NCBI GenBank assembly: GCA_030447785.1
Contig: JAUJOF010000004.1
Location: 26,492 to 90,491, forward strand
Reading direction: 5' to 3'
Origin: Solirubrobacteraceae bacterium
Lineage (GTDB): Bacteria > Actinomycetota > Thermoleophilia > Solirubrobacterales > Solirubrobacteraceae
Length of the DNA stretch: 64,000 nucleotides
Below, piece after piece: positions 1 to 12,212 of the stretch. Below the pieces are notes generated by a model. It searched no databases. It was not told the DNA's origin and was given only the letters and a program-made list of their open reading frames with translations. Both the position numbers and the translations under genes were made by a program. Within the stretch, counting starts at the first letter, position 1. Every line of letters begins with the position of its first letter.

Positions 1-960
1 CCCCGAGCGCTTCTTCTTCTTGCGCGGAGAGGGCGGGGGCGGCCCGGCCGGCTTTGCCTTGGCCCGCGCCGGCCCTCCACCCGCTCCAGCGCTGGCACCA
101 ACCTTCTCGCGCTTCGTCCCGTTGGCCCCGTTCGTCGCGTCGGCCGACGCTCCCGCACTCTCGCGGATCTGCTTGAACAGCGCGCCCAGCCCTTGCGGCT
201 CGCCCTCCTCGCCCTTGGGCCGGGGCGGGGCGATGGGGCCGATCGTGCGCCGGATGATCAGGCCCTGGCCGGCCGTCCACAGGTTGGTGGTGATCCAGTA
301 GACGATCAGCCCGGCCGGGAAGTTGATGATGAACAGGACGAAGACGAAGGGCAACGCCAGGAAGATCATGCGCTGGGTCTTGTCCGCCGAGGTCATGCTC
401 AGCAGGCTGGCCACCAGCTGGGAGACGATGTACATGACGATCAGCGCGACCAGCACACCGCCCGTGGCCGACGCCGTCAGGTCGGTGATGAACAGGAAGT
501 CGGCCGAGCCGGGCGCCACCGCGTTGCACGTGATCTCGCCCAGGCGCTCGTCGCCCGGGCCGATGCCCCGGGCCGCGAGGGCCTGCCCGCAGATGTCCAG
601 CTTGAGCGGGGCCTGAAGGAGATAGAAGAGGGCGATGAAGACCGGCAGCTGGGCCAGGAGGGGCAGGCAGGAGGCCGCCGGATTGACGTTGTTCTCCTTG
701 TAGAACTTCATCAGCTCCTGCTGTTGGCGCTGGCGGTCGTCCTTGTACTTCTGCTGCAGCTCCTTCATCTCGGGGGCCAGGCGCGCCATCGCCTGCATGG
801 AGCGCATCTGCTTCATGGTCAGCGGGAACACGACCAGGCGTACGAGAACCACGAGCAGGACGATGGCCATGCCCCAGCTGCCCACCAGGCCGTGCAGGAA
901 GACGAGCACGGGCTCGAAGATGTCGACGAGCCACTGCAGGGGGGCGATCAGTGCGAGCAT
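1..960 (-). CDS. yidC: Membrane protein insertase YidC/OxaA (3' end outside window)
   Basis: YidC inserts and folds inner-membrane proteins, alone or with SecYEG. From an ATG at 960 the frame stays open to base 1, so 320 codons are visible and the stop lies off the window. The N-terminal membrane segment leads into LVRLVVFPLT, which carries the conserved groove arginine. A basic, Gln-rich cytoplasmic coiled loop (MKELQQKYKDD) and further hydrophobic segments follow, with the late signature NFPAGLIVYWITTN. The tail is rich in Pro, Gly and Lys, ending in KKKK, as often seen for ribosome-binding YidC tails. The start overlaps the end of yidD by 13 bases, so the genes are translationally coupled. 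Confidence 0.95.
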   Translation of the reverse strand, partial: MLALIAPLQWLVDIFEPVLVFLHGLVGSWGMAIVLLVVLVRLVVFPLTMKQMRSMQAMARLAPEMKELQQKYKDDRQRQQQELMKFYKENNVNPAASCLPLLAQLPVFIALFYLLQAPLKLDICGQALAARGIGPGDERLGEITCNAVAPGSADFLFITDLTASATGGVLVALIVMYIVSQLVASLLSMTSADKTQRMIFLALPFVFVLFIINFPAGLIVYWITTNLWTAGQGLIIRRTIGPIAPPRPKGEEGEPQGLGALFKQIRESAGASADATNGANGTKREKVGASAGAGGGPARAKAKPAGPPPPSPRKKKKRSG

Positions 961-1214
961 GGACCGGGCGTGGTGGCGGAAGCGAACAACCGCTGCGTGG
1001 ACACGGGATCGTGACCGCCGCGGCTGAACGGGTTACAGCGCAGCAGGCGCCAGCCTGCGAGCACCACGCCGCGCAGTATGCCGTAGTGCTCGATGGCCTC
1101 GATCGCGTAGCGCGAGCAGGAGGGGTGATAGCGACAGCGCGGTCCCAGCGCGGGCGATATCGCCAGCTGGTAGACGCGGATCGGTAGGACGGCGATGCGG
1201 CGCAGCACGGTCAT
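948..1214 (-). CDS. yidD: Membrane protein insertion efficiency factor YidD
   Basis: A small (88 aa) amphipathic membrane-associated protein that assists YidC/Sec-dependent insertion. The diagnostic core is visible: IRVYQLAISPALGPRCRYHP followed by CSRYAIEAIEHYG, with the paired cysteines of the family, then a GGHDPV-type end. Length matches the family. Its ATG overlaps the rnpA stop codon (ATGA), and its own end overlaps yidC, giving the classic rpmH-rnpA-yidD-yidC order seen beside bacterial replication origins. Confidence 0.95.
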   Translation of the reverse strand: MTVLRRIAVLPIRVYQLAISPALGPRCRYHPSCSRYAIEAIEHYGILRGVVLAGWRLLRCNPFSRGGHDPVSTQRLFASATTPGPCSH

Positions 1215-1624
1215 GACGCCGGCTGCTTGCGCGGCTGGGACCCGCCGGGCGCCAGCAGCTCGCCCAGGGCACGGCGCACGCCCTCCAGGCCCTCTCGCTC
1301 GGCCAGCGCTCGGGCCTCGGGGCGGGCCACCACCACGACGTCCTGCCTGGGGGGAACGAGCGCGTGCTCGAGGGCGAAGGCCTCTCGCAGCAGGCGCTTG
1401 ACCAGGTTGCGCTCCACCGCCCCGCCGACCTTGCGCGAGACGGAGAGCCCCAGGCGCGGGGCCGCAACGCCCGGTCCCTGCTGCCCGGCAAAGGCGTAGA
1501 CGACGAAGAAGCGGTTGCTGCGTGCGCGGCCCTGGCGGTACACCCGCTCGAACTCCGCGCTGCGCGACAGCCGCCCGCGCCGGGGCCGGCGGGATGCGGC
1601 GCGCGGGACCGCCAGGTCGTCCAT
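1211..1624 (-). CDS. rnpA: Ribonuclease P protein component
   Basis: The protein subunit of RNase P, which binds the catalytic RNA and the tRNA 5' leader. With the ATG at 1624 the product is 137 aa. The family features are RLSRSAEFERVYRQG near residue 20, then RLGLSVSRKVGGAVERNLVKRLLREAF, which holds the basic RNA-binding RNR-like helix (here VERNLVKRLLRE). The start is chosen because it leaves only 8 bases after the rpmH stop; the frame remains open far upstream across rpmH and the dnaA leader but shows no family sequence there. The stop overlaps the yidD ATG. Confidence 0.95.
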   Translation of the reverse strand: MDDLAVPRAASRRPRRGRLSRSAEFERVYRQGRARSNRFFVVYAFAGQQGPGVAAPRLGLSVSRKVGGAVERNLVKRLLREAFALEHALVPPRQDVVVVARPEARALAEREGLEGVRRALGELLAPGGSQPRKQPAS

Positions 1625-1632
1625 CGCCGAGC

Positions 1633-1767
1633 TCAGACCGTCAGACGCGCGCGGCCCTTGGAGCGCCGGCGCTGGAGCACCCGCCGGCCGGCCTTGGAGC
1701 TCATGCGGGCACGGAAACCGTGCGTGCGGGCGCGCTTGCGTTTCTTGGGCTGATAGGTCCGCTTCAT
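1633..1767 (-). CDS. rpmH: 50S ribosomal protein bL34
   Basis: A 44-residue ribosomal protein too short for routine ORF lists. It begins [20 protein letters not shown] and continues [19 protein letters not shown], the near-universal bL34 sequence, ending RARLTV. It binds 23S rRNA domain III in the large subunit. It is the first gene of the rpmH-rnpA-yidD-yidC unit. A TACCAT hexamer (minus strand, 1783 to 1778) lies 10 bases upstream of its ATG, suggesting a leaderless or very short-leader transcript. Confidence 0.97.
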   Translation of the reverse strand: MKRTYQPKKRKRARTHGFRARMSSKAGRRVLQRRRSKGRARLTV

Positions 1768-2018
1768 CGCCGCGCCGATGGTAGCCCACGGTCACCGTCC
1801 ACAGCGCTGCGCACCGCCATGCACAGGCTGTGCGGGGCGGGTCTCGGGGACTTTCGTGCGGCAGTTGCGAGGTGCCCCGCGCGTCCGGTGGCAGACCATG
1901 CGGACCGTGCCCGAGGCGGTGGTACAGTGCCCGACCTCTCCGCGGCCCGGCCACTCTGCCCGGAGCGCCTCCTCTCCAACGCCGACGCTCGCTCCCGAAG
2001 GAGCCGACGACCCCTGCC
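1768..2018. promoter_or_regulatory. rpmH-dnaA divergent intergenic region, candidate origin/promoter region
   Basis: A 251-base gap between divergent rpmH and dnaA. It holds two small dyads: ACGGT-C-ACCGT close to rpmH, and GCACAG-G-CTGTGC at 1821-1833. A TCCACA core occurs in CCGTCCACA, the nearest thing to a DnaA box but two bases off consensus. A possible -10 (TACAGT, 1923-1928) precedes dnaA, and AAGGAG at 1998-2003 is the likely dnaA ribosome-binding site. I see no cluster of canonical DnaA boxes and no strongly AT-rich unwinding element. Confidence 0.5.
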
Positions 2019-3383
2019 GTGGACCCGCAGCTCGAGAACGCCTGGCCGCTGATCCGCGCCGACCTACGCCGTCGGGTCTCCGATGATCTCTTCGGCGTGT
2101 GGCTCGAGCCGCTGCGCCCACGCTCTCTGGATGGGCACCACCTCGTACTCGAGGCCCCCGAGACCATCCGGGCCTGGGTGGCCGACCGCTTCGCGGCGCT
2201 GCTGCGCACCAGCGCCGCCTCGATTCTCGGCGCGCAGACGCAGGTCGAGGTCGTCGGCGCCCACGTCGCGGAAGCAGCGCCCACCGCCGCGCCCGCCGGC
2301 CGGGAGCCGTGCCCCGGAGGCCACCTGGCCACCATCGAGCGCGACACCCTCAACCCCAAGTTGACCTTCGATCAGTTCGTCATCGGCGACGCCAACCGCT
2401 TCGCGCACGCCGCCGCGCTCGCGGTGGCCGAGCTGCCCGGCCAGGCCTACAACCCCCTCTTCCTCTACGGCCCGCCCGGTGTGGGCAAGACCCACCTCCT
2501 GCAGGCCATCGCCAACTACCTGTCCAGCTACGACAGCGGGCTCACCGTCCGCTACGTCACCGTGGAGGCCTTCACCAACGCCTTCCTGGCCGCGCTGCAC
2601 GCCAAGGAGGCCAACCGCTTCAAGCAAGCCCTGCGCGACGTCGACGTCCTGCTGGTCGACGACGTCCAGTTCCTGGAGCGCAAGGCACGAACCGAGGAGG
2701 AGTTCTTCCACACGTTCGATGCATTGCACGGCGCGGGTGCCCAGCTCGTCCTGACCTCCGACCGCACGCCAGGCGACCTTGCGGGCCTGGAGGAGCGCCT
2801 GCGCGAGCGCTTCGGCGCCGGCCTGGTCGCCGACATCGCCTCCCCGGACCACGCGCAGCGCCTCACCGTGCTGCGCAAGCGCGCCCAGCACGACAGGGTC
2901 CGCCTGGACGACGAGGGTGCCCTAGAGGTCATCGCGGCACGCATCACCGACAACGTGCGCGCCCTCGAGGGCGCGCTGGTCCGCGTGGTGGCCTACCACT
3001 CACTCACCGGCCGGCCCGTCGACGCGGCCATGGCCGGCGAGGTCCTCGACGGCCTCTACGGCCGCGAGATGCGCACCGCACCCCCCGTGATCACCGTCGA
3101 GCGCGTCCAGGCGATGACCGCCCAGGTCTTCGGGCTCCCGCTCGAGGTGCTGCTGTCCACCGACCGCTCCGCCCCCGTGGCATGGGCCCGCCAGGTCGCC
3201 ATGTTCCTCGCGCGCGAGCACACGGGACAGAGCCTCCCCGCTATCGCCCGCCGGTTCGACCGGCGCAACCACACGACGGTTCTCAACGCCTGCCGACGCG
3301 TCGCCCGGCGCATCGACGAGGACCCAGGCGCCCGCGCGGCCGTAGACCGCCTGCGCGCGCAGCTGGCCGAGCCCGAAGGATGA
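2019..3383 (+). CDS. dnaA: Chromosomal replication initiator protein DnaA
   Basis: AAA+ initiator that binds DnaA boxes at oriC and melts the origin. The GTG at 2019 gives 454 aa; it follows AAGGAG and starts the normal domain I (VDPQLENAWPLIRADLRRRV). A short Pro/Ala linker follows, then the AAA+ domain with Walker A GPPGVGKTHLLQ (about 151-162) and Walker B DVLLVDDVQFLE. Domain IV carries the signature SLPAIARRFDRRNHTTV. The usual RDHTTV reads RNHTTV, so the Asp that contacts DnaA-box bases is Asn (see findings). The open frame extends upstream of the GTG but without family sequence. Confidence 0.96.
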   Translation: MDPQLENAWPLIRADLRRRVSDDLFGVWLEPLRPRSLDGHHLVLEAPETIRAWVADRFAALLRTSAASILGAQTQVEVVGAHVAEAAPTAAPAGREPCPGGHLATIERDTLNPKLTFDQFVIGDANRFAHAAALAVAELPGQAYNPLFLYGPPGVGKTHLLQAIANYLSSYDSGLTVRYVTVEAFTNAFLAALHAKEANRFKQALRDVDVLLVDDVQFLERKARTEEEFFHTFDALHGAGAQLVLTSDRTPGDLAGLEERLRERFGAGLVADIASPDHAQRLTVLRKRAQHDRVRLDDEGALEVIAARITDNVRALEGALVRVVAYHSLTGRPVDAAMAGEVLDGLYGREMRTAPPVITVERVQAMTAQVFGLPLEVLLSTDRSAPVAWARQVAMFLAREHTGQSLPAIARRFDRRNHTTVLNACRRVARRIDEDPGARAAVDRLRAQLAEPEG

Positions 3384-3519
3384 CCGGTGCTCCTGACAGA
3401 CTTCACCGCGCCGCGCACAGCTTCTGCGTCCGCGATTTCCCGCACCGTGCGGGCACCTTCCGTCGCCGTGCACATCTCCACAACCCTTACGATTTCTACC
3501 AACCCATGAGGTGGTCACC
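3384..3519. promoter_or_regulatory. dnaA-dnaN intergenic region
   Basis: A 136-base gap where many actinobacteria keep oriC. It is less GC-rich towards dnaN and contains TCTCCACAA (3473-3482 area), a poor DnaA-box match, and a possible -10 TACGAT (3488-3493). GAGGTGG at 3508-3514 is the dnaN ribosome-binding site. No repeated 9-mers are visible. Confidence 0.5.
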
Positions 3520-4632
3520 GTGAAGCTCTCGCTGCCGACCGCCCAGCTCCTTGCCCAGCTGGGGACCGTCTCGCGTGTGGCGTCCACCCGCAGTGCCGTC
3601 CAGGCCCTCTCCGGCGTCCAGCTCATCGCCTCGAGCGGCGGGGCCGAGCTGCGGGCCACCGACATGGAGGTCGGCCTACGTGTCCCGTTGGAGGCCGACG
3701 TGGAGCGCGAGGGAACCGTGGTGCTGCCGGCGCGGCTCACCCTCGATGTGGTGCGCTCGCTGCCCGGCGAACGGGCCTCGCTCGAGCTGCGCGGGGGTCA
3801 GGGTGACGTCGAGCTGGTCTCGGGCAGCGCCACCTTCCACCTACGCACGTTGCGCACCGAGGACTTCCCGCCCTTCCCGGAGCCGGCCGAGGGTGACACC
3901 ACCGTCAGCGTCCCCGCACGAGCGTTCGTGGAGACGGTGGGCATGGTCGCCCGCTCGGCCTCGCGCGACGAGACCCGCCCGATCCTCACGGGCGTGCTGG
4001 TCTCGGCCTCGGGCACCGAGGTGCGGATGGTCGCCACCGACTCGTACCGCCTCAGCGTCAAGGAGACCCGCCTGGAGACGCCGCTGGACGGATCCCTGGA
4101 GGCCAACGTCCCCGCTCGCGCGCTGCAGGAGCTCGCGCGGGTGGCGACGGCCGCCGAGGCCGATGCGCTCAGCGTCACCGTGCGCGAGAACCAGATCGTC
4201 TTCGGGATCGGTGACGTCGTGCTCTCCTCGCGCCTCATCGACGGGCAGTTCCCCAACTACCGCCAGCTGCTGCCCGACAGCTACGACCATGAGCTGCGAC
4301 TCGCCGGCGGCGAGCTGACCGAGGTGGTGCGGCGCATGAGCCTGATGGCCCAGAAGAACGCGCCACTGCGCCTGCGCTTCGCGGAGGGGGAGCTGACCGT
4401 CAGCGCGCAGACCCCAGACGTGGGGGAGGCGACGGAGTCGCTTCCGGTCCCCTTCACCGGCGAGCCCTTCGAGATCGGCTTCAACCCCGAGTTTCTGCGC
4501 GACGGCCTGGAGAGCGTCGAGTCCGGCGATCTGGTCCTGAAGCTCATCAGCCCGATCCGTCCGGGCCTGATCGAGGCGGGCGACGGCAGCGGCTTCCTCT
4601 ATCTGATCATGCCGATCCGCCTCAACGTGTAG
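3520..4632 (+). CDS. dnaN: DNA polymerase III beta subunit (sliding clamp)
   Basis: The ring-shaped processivity clamp of the replicative polymerase. The GTG at 3520 gives 370 aa and sits 5 bases after GAGGTGG; a GTG three codons upstream lies inside that ribosome-binding site. The sequence begins VKLSLPTAQLLAQLGTVSRV, shows the three-fold clamp repeat (ETRPILTGVL in domain 2, ATDSYRLSVKE, SSRLIDGQFPNYRQLLP), and ends YLIMPIRLNV, the typical clamp C-terminus that lines the peptide-binding pocket. It lies between dnaA and recF as in most bacteria. Confidence 0.97.
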   Translation: MKLSLPTAQLLAQLGTVSRVASTRSAVQALSGVQLIASSGGAELRATDMEVGLRVPLEADVEREGTVVLPARLTLDVVRSLPGERASLELRGGQGDVELVSGSATFHLRTLRTEDFPPFPEPAEGDTTVSVPARAFVETVGMVARSASRDETRPILTGVLVSASGTEVRMVATDSYRLSVKETRLETPLDGSLEANVPARALQELARVATAAEADALSVTVRENQIVFGIGDVVLSSRLIDGQFPNYRQLLPDSYDHELRLAGGELTEVVRRMSLMAQKNAPLRLRFAEGELTVSAQTPDVGEATESLPVPFTGEPFEIGFNPEFLRDGLESVESGDLVLKLISPIRPGLIEAGDGSGFLYLIMPIRLNV

Positions 4633-4665
4633 CGGCCGAGCCGCGCTCGACCGGCGAAGGCACCC

Positions 4666-5787
4666 ATGATCGTCACCACCCTGCGCTTGCGCGACTTTCG
4701 CACCTACTCCCGTGCGCGGGTGGCTCTGGGGACGGGCCTCACGGTGGTCCACGGCCCCAACGGCGCGGGCAAGACGAACCTGCTCGAGGCGCTGTACTTC
4801 GGGTGCACCGCGCGCTCGTGCCGGACGGCCAACGAGCGCGAGATGGTGCGCTTCGAGGCGCAGGCCACGCGGGTGGAGGTGGGGACCGCCGACGCCGAGG
4901 GTCGCACACACACGCTGTCGGTCGGATTCCAGCCGGGTCAGCCCAAACGCATGTGGGTCGACGGCGCGATGGTGGAGCGCCTGGTCGAGGCGCCCGCGCG
5001 CCCACTGGTGTCCGTCTTCCTGCCCGACCGCCTGGAGTTGGTCAAGGGGCCGCCGGCGCTGCGCCGCGCGCACCTCGACCAGGTCGTGGCCGCGGCGCGC
5101 CCCGCCCGGGCGGCCACCCGGCGAGCGTACGCGCAGTCCCTGGCCCAGCGCAACGCGCTGCTGGCACGGGTGCGCGCCGGCCGCGCCCCCCGTGCGGCGC
5201 TGCCGGCGTGGGACGCGGAGCTGGCCCGCCACGGCGTGGCGCTGCGCGCCGACCGGGCGTCGGTCGTGGCCGAGCTGGCCGAGCCCTTCGCTCGGGCGGC
5301 AGATGAGCTGGGGCTGCGTGGCGCGGCCGAGCTGGCCTTCCGCGCGCGCTCGGAGGCCGCCACCGCGCAGGAGCTCGCCGCCGAGTTGGCTGAGCGCGTC
5401 GACGCCGACCTCGAGCGTGGGTTCACCGGCCACGGTCCCCATCGCGACGACCTGGCGCTGCGCCGTGACGGGCGCGAGCTGCGCGCCTATGGCTCCCGGG
5501 GCGAGCAGCGCCTTGGACTGCTGGCCCTCCTGCTGGCCGAGCGCGAGGTGCTGGGGGCCGCCCGGGGTGCGTCTCCGCTGCTGCTGTTGGACGACGTCAT
5601 GAGCGAGCTCGATCCCGACCGCCGCGGGGCGCTGGCCGCCCGCCTGGCTCGCGACGGGGGACAGAGCGTGGTGACCGCCACCGATCTCGCCCACGTGCCC
5701 CAGCCCGCTGGCGTGGACGCGACGTGCCTGGCGGTGCACGACGGGACGGTGCTCACCCAGGCCGCCACGGCGCAGGAGGCGGCGTGA
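4666..5787 (+). CDS. recF: DNA replication and repair protein RecF
   Basis: SMC-like ABC ATPase that helps load RecA at single-strand gaps. 373 aa. It starts MIVTTLRLRDFRTYSRA, with Walker A GPNGAGKTNLLEALYF near residue 31, the ABC signature YGSRGEQRLGLLALLLAE, and Walker B LLLLDDVMSELD followed by a switch region ending TATDLAH. The middle is Ala/Arg-rich, as usual for high-GC relatives. Its TGA overlaps the GTG of the next gene (GTGA). Confidence 0.96.
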   Translation: MIVTTLRLRDFRTYSRARVALGTGLTVVHGPNGAGKTNLLEALYFGCTARSCRTANEREMVRFEAQATRVEVGTADAEGRTHTLSVGFQPGQPKRMWVDGAMVERLVEAPARPLVSVFLPDRLELVKGPPALRRAHLDQVVAAARPARAATRRAYAQSLAQRNALLARVRAGRAPRAALPAWDAELARHGVALRADRASVVAELAEPFARAADELGLRGAAELAFRARSEAATAQELAAELAERVDADLERGFTGHGPHRDDLALRRDGRELRAYGSRGEQRLGLLALLLAEREVLGAARGASPLLLLDDVMSELDPDRRGALAARLARDGGQSVVTATDLAHVPQPAGVDATCLAVHDGTVLTQAATAQEAA

Positions 5788-6095
5788 AGCACCGCCGCGC
5801 GCCCGTCCCGCTTGCGGGCGCCGTCGAGGCCGTGAGCCGCCGCGTGGCTCCGGCGACGCTGTTGGCCGACGTCCAGCGAGCCTGGCCGCAGGTTGCCGGC
5901 CAGGCCATCGCCGGCCAGGCGGAGCCCGTCGCCGAGCGCGACGGCATGGTCACGGTGGCCTGCTCCTCGTCGGTGTGGGCGGCCGAGCTCGACCTGCTCG
6001 CTCCCGGCCTCGTCGATGGGCTGAATGGCGCCCTTGGGGCCCCCCGGGTGCGCTCGCTGCGCTGCCGTGCCGGCGCGGGGGGCCGCCGACGGTGA
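5784..6095 (+). CDS. DUF721 (DciA-like) protein
   Basis: A 103-aa protein between recF and gyrB, the standard position of DUF721 genes in actinobacteria. The GTG at 5784 overlaps the recF stop and follows AGGAGG (5774-5779). The conserved core is WPQVAGQAIAGQAEPV, then a beta segment DGMVTVACSSSVWAAEL and a helix-turn LDLLAPGLVDGLN. The family is related to DciA, which loads the replicative helicase in bacteria lacking DnaC/DnaI, so a replication role is plausible but inferred from family and position. Confidence 0.85.
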   Translation: MKHRRAPVPLAGAVEAVSRRVAPATLLADVQRAWPQVAGQAIAGQAEPVAERDGMVTVACSSSVWAAELDLLAPGLVDGLNGALGAPRVRSLRCRAGAGGRRR

Positions 6096-8672
<2,577 letters not shown>

Positions 8673-8688
8673 TTCGAGGAGGTGAGAC

Positions 8689-11208
<2,520 letters not shown>

Positions 11209-11257
11209 CGTTCGCCGGGTCGGAGCCCAACCGGTCCGGACCGTCGACGCCCTCTGC

Positions 11258-11514
11258 TAGGGTGGCGCGCACCAGAGGAAGGAGGTGGTCCTAATCGGCA
11301 GTGACAGTTCTTACGGGACCCTGGAGGTGACCGGCCGCTAGGTCGGTTGAAGGAGGACTGGATCCGCCTGGCGGAATCCAAACCGGCTCACCCTCGGACG
11401 CGTCGCCGGACCTAGTCCCCCCGGCCCCGCCCAACCTCGGGCGCGGAAGGCACGCAGCCGAGCAAATCCAGTCAGAGCCAGACACGAAGGGCCCCGGAAG
11501 CGGGGCCCTTCGTG
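11258..11514 (+). ncRNA. Candidate structured non-coding RNA between gyrA and the HNH gene
   Basis: No convincing protein gene lies between gyrA (stop 11208) and the HNH gene (stop 11559). A -10-like TAGGGT (11258-11263) opens the stretch and a strong terminator closes it. Between them is AGGAAGGAGGTGGTCCT (11276-11292), almost the full complement of a 16S rRNA 3' end. Several pairings follow: GGTCC/GGACC (11287-11291 with 11316-11320), GACC/GGTC (11329-11332 with 11341-11344), GGTT/AACC (11345-11348 with 11381-11384), CTCGG/CCGAG (11393-11397 with 11458-11462), and an 8-bp long-range GACTGGAT/ATCCAGTC (11356-11363 with 11466-11473) that competes with a local hairpin at 11360-11379. I do not recognise the family with certainty; the raiA-type RNA of actinobacteria and firmicutes is one possibility. 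Confidence 0.5.
11483..11514 (+). terminator. Strong intrinsic terminator
   Basis: A perfect 14-bp stem (CACGAAGGGCCCCG with CGGGGCCCTTCGTG) closed by a GAAG tetraloop, followed by CTTGCT. It ends the candidate RNA unit and, being symmetrical, could also stop transcription arriving from the minus-strand HNH gene. The T-tract is weak, as is common in GC-rich actinobacteria. Confidence 0.85.
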
Positions 11515-11558
11515 CTTGCTGAACAGCGAACCGCCCAGCACCGTCGCGAGGGCCCGCC

Positions 11559-12146
11559 TCAGGCCGCCTCGGGCAGCCAGGTTCGCCAGGCCGCCGGGAT
11601 GGTGGGGCTGGCGACCCGAATGAAGACGTCTGGGTGTGGTGCGCGGGGTGTGGTGCGCGGGTGCATGTCGGCGGCCTTGGGCAGGCGGTCGCCCTTGCGC
11701 CGGTTGCATGGCGCGCAGGAGGCGACGATGTTCTCCCAGGTGGACAACCCGCCCTTGGAACGCGGGATCACGTGGTCGACCGTCAGCTGGGAGTGCGCGC
11801 CGCAGTACTGGCACTCCCAGCCGTCGCGGGCGAACACCGCGCGGCGGGTGATCTTGCGCCGTCGGGTGTCGCGGGGCACGCGCACGAAGGTGACCAGGCG
11901 GATGACCACCGGACGGGGCATGGCGGTGTGCTCCGAGCGCAGGTCCCAGTTCCCGTGCTCCACCAGTTCGGCCTTGGCCTTGAGCAGCAGCACCGCGGCG
12001 CGGCGCACGGTGCAGACGTTGATCGGCTCGTAGGTCGCGTTGAGGACGAGCACCCTGGAGGACTCCGGCCCGCGCCGCTGGTGCTCGTGCAGCGGCGGGA
12101 CCCCGGGTGGGTCGCTTGGACCGATGGGCGTGGCGACGGTGGCCAT
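11559..12146 (-). CDS. HNH endonuclease
   Basis: 195 aa. The N-terminal part RVLVLNATYEPINVCTVRRA is the conserved lead-in of a widespread actinobacterial/cyanobacterial HNH family. The nuclease core is CQYCG (first zinc Cys pair), VDHVIPRSKGG (catalytic His), WENIVASCAPCNRRKGD (second Cys pair and final motif). It is a metal-dependent nickase/endonuclease-like fold; the family's cellular role is not established. No restriction methylase lies nearby. TACACT on the minus strand (12162 to 12157) lies 10 bases before the ATG. Confidence 0.88.
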   Translation of the reverse strand: MATVATPIGPSDPPGVPPLHEHQRRGPESSRVLVLNATYEPINVCTVRRAAVLLLKAKAELVEHGNWDLRSEHTAMPRPVVIRLVTFVRVPRDTRRRKITRRAVFARDGWECQYCGAHSQLTVDHVIPRSKGGLSTWENIVASCAPCNRRKGDRLPKAADMHPRTTPRAPHPDVFIRVASPTIPAAWRTWLPEAA

Positions 12147-12212
12147 GGCCGCCCGCAGTGTAGCCAGGCCGCCTGCGGGAAAAGCCGCCCCTGGGTGGGG
12201 TTCACGCTCCGT

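Noticed and set aside
948..1187. Plus-strand frames over yidD and rnpA
   Set aside because: Antisense shadows of clearly recognised genes.
2064..2891. Long antisense frames opposite dnaA, dnaN, gyrB, gyrA and other genes
   Set aside because: They mirror codon structure of real genes, have low-complexity His/Gln/Arg composition and no family motifs.
11345..11413. A 22-codon TTG-started ORF (KEDWIRLAES...) in the gyrA-HNH gap
   Set aside because: The same bases form several RNA pairings, the start has no separate ribosome-binding site at suitable distance, and the peptide matches nothing I know.
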